A stretch of 64,000 bases of DNA from Oscarella lobularis (lineage: Eukaryota > Porifera > Homoscleromorpha > Homosclerophorida > Oscarellidae), in assembly GCF_947507565.1 (NCBI RefSeq), contig NC_089178.1, positions 2,480,001 through 2,544,000 on the forward strand, read 5' to 3'. The notes beneath the pieces were generated by a model, which saw nothing but the letters and a program-made list of their open reading frames with translations, made no database searches and was not told the DNA's origin. Each line of letters starts with the position of its first letter. Positions within the stretch are counted from its first letter, which is position 1. The translations under genes were made by a program, and so were the position numbers. Shown here in pieces: positions 1 to 11,189 of this stretch.

Positions 1-3000
1 CTCGTTGTCGGATCGTCGTCAATCACTTCCAAGTGAACGGCCGAGTGGGGATCTAAACGGTAAAACGGACGGCGATTAGAGAGCACAAAGGGCAAAAACA
101 TTTAGTTCTCTTCACTTGGCAAAACGTTCATGTATCGATTCTTCGACTCCGTTCCCGCCGGCGTTTTCTGAATGGTTATCATATTAGAAGGAGTCTCCTG
201 GAAAACGAAGAAAGTTCACAGGTCAAAATCCGTTTTCGTTCTACGTACGTCATCGTCCTTACCTCAAACTGCTTCTTTATTTCGTCGGGATCGTCCGAAC
301 TGCTATCCCTCTGATCTCGCGCTCGGTCTAGCAACGTCTTCAACGCGAGACCGTCCATGGCACAGCTCCTGAGATAGCAATAAACGTCAGTCCCCTCTCG
401 TTTTCTCTCTCTCTCTACTAACTTGCTGATCCGATGTACGTACGTAGGCGTACGACCAAGCAATTGTTCCAGGTCAGATCTTCTGACAATCGTTTAGAGT
501 GCGTCTATCTTTAGTCTGTTTTCTTACGATTTGATATCTGATTTGATTTCTGCTTTCAGGGCGGTCATGTGGACCCTGTCGCCTTCGGTGCTCAGCGCGT
601 CGTCGTGACTGTCGATTTCTCTTGTCAAGACGAGTTTGTCCAACGAGGCCGATTTTCTCCGTGGAGTACCAAGATTTTGACGTCGACGCTGAATCCTAAA
701 CACGCCCCCAAGTCACAAAGAGCAACTTTTGGCGTTCTTTCACTCATTACACAAGCAGAGTGACCAAAACGATAATGATGACTGCCAAGACAGCAAAAAA
801 CGGAGAAATAATGACAGCAATATTGACAGACGATTCCTCCTCAGACGGACTAACTAAGGTAGTCCTTAGAGTGGTCTCTGCAGAAGAAAGTTAGGGCAAC
901 GACAGAAAAAAAAACGAAAAACGTGCCTGGCGTTGAAGCAGAAGTCGCCTAAAACGCGTGCAATTAAGATTTTGACTCAAATGCCGTGTATGACCTGCTT
1001 ACCGTTGGAGATGATGTTGGTGTGGCGGCTTCACTACCAGATCCAATCATACTGGTTTCAATAGTCGGCTCAGTCGTTTCTGTGTAGGGAACAGTCGTCG
1101 CTTCGGTCGTCGCTTCTTCTGTAGTAGGCACGACCGTCGTAGTCGGTGCTAAGGCGAAGCCATTTCAAACTCCGCGACGACTTCATTTGTTCTCCTTTCC
1201 TACCTTCAGTTGTAGGAGGGACTGTGACAATTAGATAGACTTTCGTAGAATCCTTGCTAGTGACGATGTTCGTTAGACGGCAGAAATAGATGCCGCCGTC
1301 CTGCCGAGTTGCTTTGTCAATCAGCAGGTAGGACCGCGTGGCGCCCGGAATACGAACGCCTTCTTTGAACCACTGAAGTGCGCCAGGAAAAAAAATTCAT
1401 TTTCATTAGCTTCTAGTCCCACTTTTTATTCTTTTGCGTACCGAATACGTTGGAAGAGGAACGCCGTAGCCTTCTGCTGTAAAGTTGTGCGTACGGCCCA
1501 CAAAGATTCGTCCGCCAAGCGGAGTTTTGACGAAAGACGGACCCTCTACGAGAAAAGATAGACTATGCAAAGGCGCGCGCCACCGAAAATCTCCGCACCT
1601 TTATAAATTTTGACTGTCGCCGCTTGAGACACAGTCGAGCCAATCGAGTTGGTTGCATTGCACGAATAAGTGCCGGCATCTGCGTCGATCACGTCTTTCA
1701 CAGTCAATGACCCTCCTGTCTTTCCCGGTAGAACTACTCCGTTCTTTAGCCACTGAAAATTCAAAGAACGATGAAGAGAAAAGGAGACGTACAATTCAAG
1801 TTTTTCAAACCTGTATTTTAGGTTGTGGATAGCCGCGAGTGGCGCACGACAAATTAAAGGATTTTCCGTAGTTGACCGTCGCGCTCAGCGGAATCACGTC
1901 AAACGTCGGAGGAACTACAAAGATACCATTTGCTCAACATGGGAACCCAAATACATTCATTTCCTCCCTTTTGCAAGGTCTCCTCCTTTTACCTCCCTCC
2001 CTCCCCTTACTTAGAAGACTGATAAAAGAGGCCCTCCTTATGACCTACTCTCCCCTCACGAAGTCCTAGCCACAGAACCGTCCAACTCACCGGTAATGAC
2101 TGTCAAATTGGCCTTGTCAGAATCGACGCTCCTGACAAGATTCGTCGCCCGACACCAGTACTCTCCTTCGTGACTCATGTCAACGTTCGCAAAACCGAGC
2201 ATTTTCTTCGTTTGGTCGTTCAACGTCATGCCGTCCTTCACCCACTGAAAAAGAACAACGTCAAAACAATCCCGACTTTCAGTCGATTTCACGGCTACGT
2301 GTATCGACGGCTTTGGACTTCCGTTCGCTTCGCACGTAAAGAAGGCCATGCTGCCGGCATTGGCGTCGTAACTTCGCGGCTGCACGGTGAAGTACGGCTC
2401 GACTAAAAGACGTTCTGTCTTAGTACGCAACGCCTAATTGACAAACTGCTCCTACTGTAGACAACAATCGAAGCGATTTGCGAGACTGCATTTCCATAAG
2501 CATTCGTTATTTGACACTGATAGGCGCCGCCAGAATCTTTGATAGGCGGCACTGTCAGACTGCGGCGGAGGAAGCGATTAAAAAAACTCAATCGATTCCT
2601 TCACTTCCCAACCCCCCCCCCCCCCCCCCCCCCCCCCGTCCCCGTCCCCTCTCTCCCTTCTCCCCCGCTGGCACCTTTTGCCTGTCTCGCCGACAAGCGC
2701 GACGCCGTCTTTAAGCCAAGAATAACTCAGTGGATGTCCACCTATACCATCACAGCTGGACGAAGAAAAAAAACCGGCGATCCATCTCTTAGAACAACAT
2801 ATATGCACACCCCCCTCCTCGCTTGCCTCATCGTGACATTAGCCGATCGCTTTCCCAGAACGAAGATAGCGCCAGCCGGATGCGTCGTGACAGACGGTTT
2901 CTCTGCAAAACATCAATTCCTCCCTCGATGCAGGGGTCTGCAATCCGCGCGTCCCACCTTTGACGACCAATTCTCCCTTTCCTCTCAGAATTCGACCGTC

Positions 3001-4111
3001 CGAGGCCGTCGCCTCGCACTCGTACGTGCCCTGATCGCTAAACAGGACGTTCGTTATCACGTACGGATTTCGAATGCCGGCGCTGAGGCGTCGCCCGTCG
3101 TCGTGCACGCGAGCCCACTCTTGAAACGTCGGCGTCGGCGTGCCGTAGAGCTCGCACTTGAATGACGACGTCTGGCCGCGAACTGCCTCCAACTTGCTCG
3201 GACGCACTTCGACTCGTTGTCCAACCGGAGCCGGCGTCGTGGCGACCGACTGCGTCGTCCCCGCCGCCGTCGTCACTGGAACAGTCGTCACTGGCGGCGG
3301 AGTCGTCGCTGATGTGGCTGTACTGTTCAGCGTTGGGCCCGCTGTCTATATAGTAGAGAGTGGGTCTCTTTGGCTTAGATCGTCAATAATTTCTACTCTT
3401 GTATACCGGTGGTGTTGACAGGTCAGGAGGCAGGCAAAGTGGCGTTGGCTTGAACCAGAAGCGTTGCATTTCGACTGTGCTAAAACTACCATAAAAAAAG
3501 AAACAGATGCATCTTTGTCCTTGCTACTCCTTTCTCTTTTCTTTTCTCACTGCAGGCAGATTTCGCCTACTGACGGCTTGGGTGCCGTCCATTTCAATGC
3601 CAGCATTTGGTAGTTCTTGTCATTTGGATTGTAGTTTGTAAGGGTGTCCTATGTAAGTGAGACGTTTCATTGCGAAGGAAGACGGCATTTCCGTTTTATT
3701 CCTACCCTGACAGAAGAACAGTTGAGCAGCTTGGCTTCAAGGCTAACCAACTCGGCCGGAGCATTAGAGAAATAGCCAACAGTCTGATTTTTCCCCTTTA
3801 TCCTTCCCTGTATCATAAAAGCCTTAATGCCGTAAGAATCTCCCTTATCGAGAGTCACTGTGAAGAGAGTAAAGTCACTCCCGGATCACGTAAGTCAATG
3901 CCTTCTCATTACCGGTGTACTCTTTGCCGGGAACGTACGATTTGGTATCGATTGAGAGCGTCGGGTGGTGGTTGTCTTGCGGCTTGACATTAGACTGACC
4001 GGGCGGAACGAGACTGACGCACGAAGCGCTCGTGTAGCCGTTGATGAACGTGCCCGTCGTCGGCGGCGACGCAACGACGATGAAAATCGCGAGCAGAATC
4101 AACGTCGTCAT
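1..4111 (-). CDS. Receptor-type tyrosine phosphatase with Reeler and Ig-like ectodomain (5' part)
   Basis: Spliced minus-strand gene running off the window start. In order it encodes a signal peptide (ATG 4109-4111, MTTLILLAIFIVVASPP); a Reeler domain over exons about 3875-4111, 3667-3858, 3545-3650 and 3420-3480 (SYVPGKEYT, YGIKAFMIQGR, VGYFSNAP, KLLNCSS, LALKWTAP); a Thr-rich linker; about five Ig-like domains (about 2955-3240, 2450-2800, 2090-2410, 1610-1912, 1206-1545); a Thr/Ser stalk (1003-1148); a TM helix (exon 753-877, IAVIISPFFAVLAVIIIVLV); a basic juxtamembrane exon (about 525-688); and exons 263-368, 116-167 and 1-52. The last two join to KNRYMNVLPNPHSAVHLEV, the opening box of a classical tyrosine phosphatase domain, and phases agree across the last five exons. 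The LPNPHS form most resembles the PTPRR/PTPN5/PTPN7 group. The catalytic HCxxGxxR motif lies outside the window, so activity is unproven. Such a receptor would bind ligands outside and dephosphorylate tyrosines inside. Confidence 0.75.
2612..2637. repeat. Poly-C tract (26 C)
   Basis: Uninterrupted run of C, poly-G on the gene strand, inside an intron that splits an Ig-like domain of the receptor phosphatase gene. Length is likely variable and error-prone in assembly. Confidence 0.9.
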
Positions 4112-6343
4112 CTTTCACAGCGCTGTTGGAGGAGAGAGAGAAACGTGAAGTGACGCGCGCTCTACTATATCACCCCTAGATTCGAAGGAACGACGCAAGA
4201 ACGCAAGAGAGATCCTTGATTCGACGAATCTAGCATCGTCGATTTCCCTAGTTACTGTCTGCCTACTCTAGAGATCGTCTGTCCGGAAGAGGCTCTCTCT
4301 TCGGAGCCAAAAAAAGAGCAAGAGAGCCTCTTCCAAGCTAAAATCGTTCGTCTCTAGAGTCTGCCGAACCGCCTAGACGGCGTGCGTCCGACAGCCCGTG
4401 GTTACATCGCCCGGTCTGTGTCGAGTGGTCTAAAAAAAGCGATCTGCGTGCTATAAACGGCTCGTTCGCGTCGATTTTGGACTTAGTTCTAAACGACGGT
4501 GTAACAACGCCTACGTGTCTCGTCGCGATGATTGCATGGGGACGGCAATTTGCGGCGTCGAAACGAGGTCTCTTTGACTATCGCTACGTACCTGAAAACA
4601 AACTGAAGCCCGTTTCGCGCTTTCACATGCCAATTTGCTCCGAAAACACACGCTCTAAATCGAGCTCGGACCACGCCTTTAGTATGCGCTTGCGTCAACA
4701 ACTGTCCGTCTCACGCGTCATCACGTGAGTTCTGCTATGCGCGCAGCGGGAATTTGAAATAGCAACGAAGCCAGTCGCAGGCGATTTGCAGACGGCGTGA
4801 CTTTACCCGCAAACGTGGTCACTAAAACAAACAATGGAAGAATCGAGTTAGCAATCTGGGATGCTGACGTCAAACGCCTATTTGGGATTCAGTCCCGCTA
4901 CAGGTTTCGCTCTGTCGAGAGGGCATGATCTCGACACCGAAGAGTGTCGGAAAAATGCTACGAGCTCTAATGAGAAAAAAGTCACAGTCTGATCGCTCTC
5001 GGTATCCACACACAGAACTGGATTAGTCGAGACGGAAGCCAGGGGCTTCGCGCTCGTTATCATCTCTGTGCGTGCACGCTACTGTACAAGAGGACGAATC
5101 GCGTGCTGAGCTAAAACAAACATCGTCTCGACGCCGCTTGTACATTGTGCTGTGTGTTGCGCGCGCGTGCAAGCAAGACAGGACAGCCTTCGTCCTCCGG
5201 TGGGTGGGTGGGTGGGTGTGAGTTACGTGGTGTCAACATTCCTTGCACAGTCTACCGTTTCCTAATTCCATTCGTTTTCGAACAGTTTTCTCGTTCCCCT
5301 CTCGTCGCCTCTTAGCGACACATCTCGCGCGCGGGCCCCCGGGGTAGAGGGGGGGACCCCCACAGGCAAATACTCGACTAGCCGAAATTTCAGCGGAGGC
5401 GGCGGTGGCGGCACACGACAGCGCGCTGACCATTGACGTCGGTCCGAAGACTACAAGTGACAACGGGGCCCTTTTCTCCTAAGTACGTTCAACCATTACT
5501 ACTTAATGAATCCAATTAAAGTGTCCCTAGTTCTTGTGCTGCTCTAAAGAGAACCATTGGAAGAAGCCCGAGAAAGAACGTTTAGCACCCGTTTAGAGGT
5601 GCTCCAGTCAAAGAGGCGGGATGCATCAAACGGAGGTAGAGTGCCAGTACACTGCTGTTGCTGCAGAAGCGCGGCGGTTGTTGTGGGCGCGCGTATGTCG
5701 ATCAAATTAGCATGAAGTGGGGGAGAAAATGAGCCCCGGGGAAAGGAGCGTGAGCCGTTCCGTTTCAAAGGAAGAGGGACGATCATCCGCCTCGAACGAC
5801 ACGCTCCCCCGGTCGACGCCGACGGCGACGAACGCCGGAGCATCGAAAGCGACGAAGGCAAATCGGCCCGCCTCCCCCCGGGGTGCTTCCCCCGCTTAAA
5901 TCCGTCGCCTCTATATTTCGACGGACCAATTTCCCAGTCGTTATAAGACTGATTAGGATTGGTCAATCGGTTAGCTTAGGGGCGGTATCCCAGATTGGGG
6001 GGCTGTTAATCTCGTTAAAGGTTGGGGTTGACATTTGGCAGTTTGGGGGGAAAGGGAGGGCCTTATATGTTCGCGTGTTGCTTCTGTGTGCTCTAGTGGA
6101 GCGGCCTGTCGGTTGCCGATCTAGTGACGAGTGAGACTAGATCGTTCGCGCGTCTCGCTGTCGTCAGCCGCGCGGCACACTATATCGCCCTCCAGCGAAA
6201 ATACTTGGGTTTCAAATTAGTTTGTTTTCATACCCTAGTGCCTACAGCTCCTCAGACAGAGACTTGTACATTGCGAACGGCAAACGCGCGCCGACGGACG
6301 GGATTGGCGTGGCAGCTACGGCGGCGGCAGCCATGAGAACTTG
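4112..6343. other. Gene-free stretch between the receptor phosphatase and Lmx genes
   Basis: About 2.2 kb separating two divergent genes. No reading frame shows a recognisable domain or coherent splice structure. It holds an imperfect inverted repeat (4261-4364), a short GGGT-type tandem run near 5193-5218 and GC-rich purine/pyrimidine blocks near 5330-5420. It presumably contains the promoters of both flanking genes and perhaps 5' untranslated exons of the Lmx gene; nothing more specific can be read. Confidence 0.5.
4261..4364. repeat. Imperfect inverted repeat, potential long hairpin
   Basis: Left arm starts ACTCTAGAGA (4265-4274) and right arm ends TCTCTAGAGT (4351-4360). The inner segments GGAAGAGGCTCTCT (left) and AGAGAGCCTCTTCC (right) are exact reverse complements around an A-rich loop. 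The arms are about 40 bases with mismatches between the two matching blocks. It could be a small MITE-like element or a hairpin RNA; no target-site duplication was identified. Confidence 0.55.
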
Positions 6344-9300
6344 ATGGAGCCAGTCGAGTGGACAACTACGACGACACCAACGACGACACCAACGACGACG
6401 AGGCCGGCGACCGCCTACGGCAATCCGGTAACTTCCTACTTCACGCACTCGACGACGTCGCGCGAATCGATGGCGACGGCGACGACGACGACACGTAAGT
6501 GAAGGCCGGGATCGATCGAGAGGGAGTTCGAACGTAGACGGCTTACGTACGTTCTACGTACGTGCTCCTCGCTCTCTATACTCCCCGTTGCGCGTCATTG
6601 CCTTAGAGAGACGGCGCGCACGCGTTGCTCGGCGAGCAATCGCCCTATCCGGCCAACCGGCTCTCGTTCTATACGCGCCTGGGACTTATCTCGTCGTTCC
6701 TTTGAAGCGGAGCCTCGACTAAGCCCCTAATGATTGTTGTTGTATTCCAATTTGTACGCGATTTAATTGATGTGACAGTCGATGCCCTACGCCTTTGTTT
6801 GTCTCCGCAGGACTGCAGCAGCCAATGCAGATGGAGCACAGGCCGCCGATTCGACTACAGACGACCCCCGTCGCCGACCACCTTCGCCACCACCGTTATC
6901 CCGTCTGCGACGCCTGCGGTACCGTCATATTCGAACGCTACTTCGTCCGAGTAGCCGAGAAGACATATCACGAACGCTGTCTACGCTGCTGCATCTGTCG
7001 CGTGCAATTGTCCGCGAGCTGCTACTACAAACACAACCAGTTCTACTGCAAGATCGACTATCAAAGGTACGTTCGACGTTTGGGTAGGGGAAGGGAACTC
7101 GTACGTCGTATATACACTCTGTGTGTGTGTCGCTCTCTGTGTGTGCGCGTGTCGATCTGTGCACGCCTACGTAGTCTCTCCAATTACGCCCAAACCGCGG
7201 AAGTCGAAAGTCCGTCCGTTCGGTTCGTTCGTCGTAATCGGTTCCGTCTCCGCTTTTTTTGCGAGTCTGTCTCCTTGTCTATTTTCTTCCCGATGAATGA
7301 GAAAACGAGTTGGAATCGTTTTCGGGGTAGTTGATCGGAGGGGGACGGGACCCATACATAAACGGAATTCATTCAGATGTGCAAGTAGAGGCCTTTCTCG
7401 TTGTGTACATAAGGGTCTGTAATTGCTGCATGAGATTAGGTGCGGTCTCGAGGACTAGAGTTTCGCCGCATATATTCAAACTATTTTCTCACCCAAAACC
7501 GCGACCCACCCCCATCGCGCAAAAGACGAGAAGCGCGACCCGAGTCTGTACTATCTTGCGCTTCTTTCTCTCGTGTCTGCTGGGGGCCCGACATTTTGGG
7601 GTAAAGAGCGACTAAACCGCTACTTTGCACGTTAGAGTGAGACGCGCTAATCGTGCAAAGAGAACGAGCTAGACATGAAGGGCAACAACGATAGCGATCA
7701 CCGGGGCGCGAGTTGGAAGCGTGTGCGCGCACGTGGCAACCGCACGCAGATACAAAGGCGCTCCCATGCATGCAGTCGGGCGCGCTTGCATTAGTAGGGA
7801 TCCCGAGGCGAACAATAACAATGCGGCCCCAAGGTAGACTGGCATGAATCACCGAAACGATTCAAGGGCTGCGTACATTTGAAAATAGACACTTCCAACT
7901 GTGTTTGCGCATTTGACCACAAGCTTTTCTATCGTTGCCCATTTGCAGCTCATCAGAAGGACTAGCCTCCTTTTTTCCTTTAGGCGACGGTTCGTTGGAA
8001 CCGTCGCCTACTTCATATCTCCCTAATGAGACTGCTGTGAACCATGCTGCCTTCCGGGGGCCGAATATCCCCAGGGCGGTCTCTCTCGATCTCTCTATGT
8101 GTAGTGCTTCTGAAAACAGTACGCCGAACGGGCTTCGCAAAGCCCTTGAGCGCAAAGACTAAACACTCAATAACTACTCTGCGTGCAGCCCGGCGACGTC
8201 GTTCGCACACAAACGACGGGAACCGCATATTTTCTTGCAGTCTCCCCGACCGCGAGATACCTCTATGAATTATGATCAACCCCAAACACACGTGCACGCA
8301 CGCAACGCACGTAGACGCGTCCCAACGGGCCGTTTCTATGCTTCTTTTTCTTTGTTGCCACCGCAGAATGTTCGGAACGAAGTGCAGCGCGTGCGGCGAG
8401 TCTATTCCTAGCACCGATCTCGTCATGCGAGCTATGGACAACGTCTATCACCTACGTTGCTTCGCCTGCGTCGCGTGCGGACAACCGTTGCAAAGGGGCG
8501 ACGAGTACGTGCTTCAAAGAAATCAGCTTTACTGCAAATTGGACGGGGAACGAATGCAAGAGCAACGACAGTTGCAGCTGCAGCAGGAGCCTCAGCAGCA
8601 ACAGCGTCAGCACCAGCACAGCGAAGAAGCAGGTACGTGCACGCAAGTTGCTCGCGACCTTATGACGCGTGTCTAAGTGGGCCGTTAGTGGCCGTCAATT
8701 GCATTATTGGGGGGGTCCCATGCCGAGAGTTCGAAGGGGCTTGTTCCAGTTGCCTTCCGCGTACGTATACGTGGAAGACTCGCGTCGTGCATCCCTCAAA
8801 TATCGCGCGAGCGCAATATACCGAATAGCGCGAATTCGCGTCGCATCGCGATTGCGGATGCTAATGGCCGGACCCAGCGTGCACGATCGGCTAATTCCCG
8901 AGGGGGGGTGCGGTCAATTTGACTTGAAGCAAACGGCACTGTCTAGAGCGAGACGTAGAACATACTTCGGTTCCGTCACACTTGCCCTCTAATTCATGAC
9001 ACTACCACCCAGACCGTGACTTAAAATATTCTGCCCCGTCTGTTTTTCAAAAGCCCAGAGGTCAGAATATTGTGGCTTCGCCTCAGGGTTTCCCCCCCTC
9101 CTCACATCATGTATAAATATTGAGTCCCATCATCAGACTCGCACATTATATTTGAGCGAGTGAGAGACACCCACTCAGAAAAAGAGCGCGCCGATGATGA
9201 GCTACGAGTTTCCTTCGCATGACCCGACCGCCAATTGGGCCCAACAACAGCCGCTCTATTACGCCGAATCGACCGATCACCATTCCATGTACGTGCCGTC

Positions 9301-10676
9301 TGCAGGAACGGTCTTCTCGCTGCACCACTACCCGCCGCCGCCGCCGCCTCCGCCGCCGCCGCCGTCGCAGCCGATGCACGCGCAAGCGCCGGGAGGCATG
9401 CAACCCCCGTTTCCCGTCCAGTACCCGCTCAGTCTGCCGGGACCGTCCGATCATCCGCAACAGCGACCCATCTACGGACGACCGCTTCGAGCGCACGACG
9501 ACGTGCCCTTCGGATTCAGCGTTCCCGGTCCGAAGCGACCGCGAACCATACTAACGGGCAGTCAACGGCACTTATTTAAAACGACTTTCGAACAGAATCC
9601 GAAACCGAGTCGGAAGGCAAGTGTTCGACGCCAAAATAAACGAGCGGTACTTAAGCTTAGAGACGGAGGTCATGCAATTTCCTTTCCGTCTCGTTTCCTC
9701 CTAGCTCTATTGCCCCCTCTTTTCCGCTTTTACGAGTCGCCCGTCTTACCCCTTATCTTTTGTCTTTTGCTCGCAGATGAGAGAGAAACTGTCGCAGGAC
9801 ACGGGATTGAGCGTTCGAGTGGTCCAAGTCTGGTTTCAGAATCAACGAGCCAAGGTGCACTCATCGTTCCCTAACAAAACAAAACTCTTTATTGAACGTG
9901 TTCGCACTGAAAATTTTATTACCCAAAATACTACTCCATCCCCTCCTCCCGCCTACGCGACAAAGTCTAAATTTTCCTCTCTTTTCTTCCAGGTTAAAAA
10001 ATTAAGCAAGAAAAAAGAGGATCGATCGGAATCGATTTCGTCACAACTCAGCGGCGGAGACGGATCTCCTGCGACAAAAGGCGGCGATAAGGGCATAGGA
10101 GGTATGTTCGTCACTTCCACGAAAAACCGCTAAATTAAAGCCCGCGTCAGGATCCCATCCAGTGCGTGCATGACCCAGCAACCGTATTTAGACTAAATTC
10201 TAGCATGTGCCGTACGGGGACCAGTTCACGCGTAACGACCTCCTCTAACTGTTATGCTGATCGAACCGCAAGTCTCTCGCTTATTTATCATTCCTCTCGC
10301 CCTTCGGCTATATTCGCACTGGGACAACATTTTATATGCGCCAATCAAAATAAATATCTCTTATTTCGTTGCAGAAGGATCGAGCGGTTCGGAGAGCAGC
10401 TCGGGTGATATAACTCTGATGAGCGGAAGTCCCGCACTCCAATCGAGCGTTCATGCCGAAGGCTTTGCCTTGCACGAAGCGGCGGCGGCGGCGACGACAA
10501 GAACAACGATCGCCAGTGGTGGACTCCGAGGAGAAAGCGCGCAGCAGACATCATCTCAACGAGGCGACTGCCAGCTGCACGCGAGCGCCGTCGCCGCCGC
10601 TGCCGCGGACGACTCGGATCCGCTCCAGTTGCTTCACTCTATGCAGTCACATTATTTTTCAGAGCAGCAAAAGTGA
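6344..10676 (+). CDS. Lmx: LMX-type LIM-homeodomain transcription factor
   Basis: Exons: 6344-6494 (Thr-rich N-terminus), 6811-7066 (LIM1, CDAC...YHERC...CKID), 8367-8632 (LIM2, CSAC...YHLRC...LQRGDEYVL), about 9179-9616, 9777-9854, 9993-10101 and 10375-10676. The homeodomain starts [15 protein letters not shown] and continues [16 protein letters not shown], the [10 protein letters not shown] helix 3 typical of LMX. The C-terminus [15 protein letters not shown] resembles the conserved vertebrate LMX1 tail, which supports orthology over the other LIM-homeobox classes. Low-complexity Pro, Ala and Gln runs lie between domains. It is expected to be a nuclear DNA-binding regulator acting with LDB-type cofactors through the LIM domains. 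The junction between the LIM2 exon and the homeodomain exon does not resolve: the LIM2 donor leaves one base, whereas the best acceptor before ATG 9194 is in phase 0. The intron after 9616 uses a GC donor. Confidence 0.85.
7981..8010. repeat. Perfect stem-loop in Lmx intron
   Basis: TAGGCGACGGTTC, loop GTTG, then GAACCGTCGCCTA: a perfect 13-bp stem with a 4-base loop inside the intron between the LIM1 and LIM2 exons. Confidence 0.8.
9112..9143 (+). promoter_or_regulatory. Candidate internal TATA promoter of Lmx
   Basis: TATAAATA at 9112-9119 is followed 23-31 bases later by possible initiators (TCAGACT near 9133, GCACATT near 9141), then by ATG 9194, which opens the homeodomain exon frame. 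An RNA started here would encode a homeodomain protein without LIM domains. The motif match is seen; the function is inferred. Confidence 0.4.
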
Positions 10677-11189
10677 CATATCGGTTTTTTTTCGTCGATT
10701 CTCTTTTTAATTGATGCCAGCCAGCAACGGTCTGGTTGTTCTACTGTACTATTCAGAATCTCGTTTTCAAATTGTCTAAAAATTATACTGAGTGAGATAG
10801 ACCGAACGAGCGAGAGGAACGTCCAGCAAGGCGTTCCTTTTCGGTACACGCATGCACCGCCTACTGCTCGATAACCGGGGATACAATGCACGTACGTTGG
10901 TACGGGGTGGGGTGCGACTACCGTACGTGTCACCGTTCTGCGCTGAAGCAAAGGTCGTCTGCGGTTACGCGTCTCTTGTATTGTAATTATAAAGTGCTTA
11001 GCTACCTTCGACGCCTAGTGTCGACCCGACGCGGATCTCTGCAGATGGCTAGGTCGGGAACTAATGAGGAGCCTAACCGACTTGAAGGCGTCTAATTAAG
11101 TGCACACATGACCTGACCAGCACACCAACGAACCACCACGATTCGCGATCTTTCGTCGAGCGCGTCACCACCGGCTCTTGCATTCGTCC
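10677..11189. other. Intergenic, Lmx to LIM-only gene
   Basis: About 510 bp between two plus-strand genes. It should hold the Lmx 3' untranslated region and the LIM-only gene promoter. No other feature was recognised. Confidence 0.5.

Noticed and set aside
569-763. Possible plus-strand exon after a pyrimidine-rich TTTCTGCTTTCAG
   Set aside because: The minus strand here encodes the juxtamembrane and TM exons with consistent phases, and the plus-strand frame matches nothing.
2539-3165. Long plus-strand open frame with a proline run
   Set aside because: It is antisense to well-supported Ig exons; the proline run is the intronic poly-C tract and the rest shows no domain.
5193-5218. GGGT tandem run as a telomere-like or G-quadruplex element
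   Set aside because: Only about five units and no wider repeat context; a simple microsatellite is enough.
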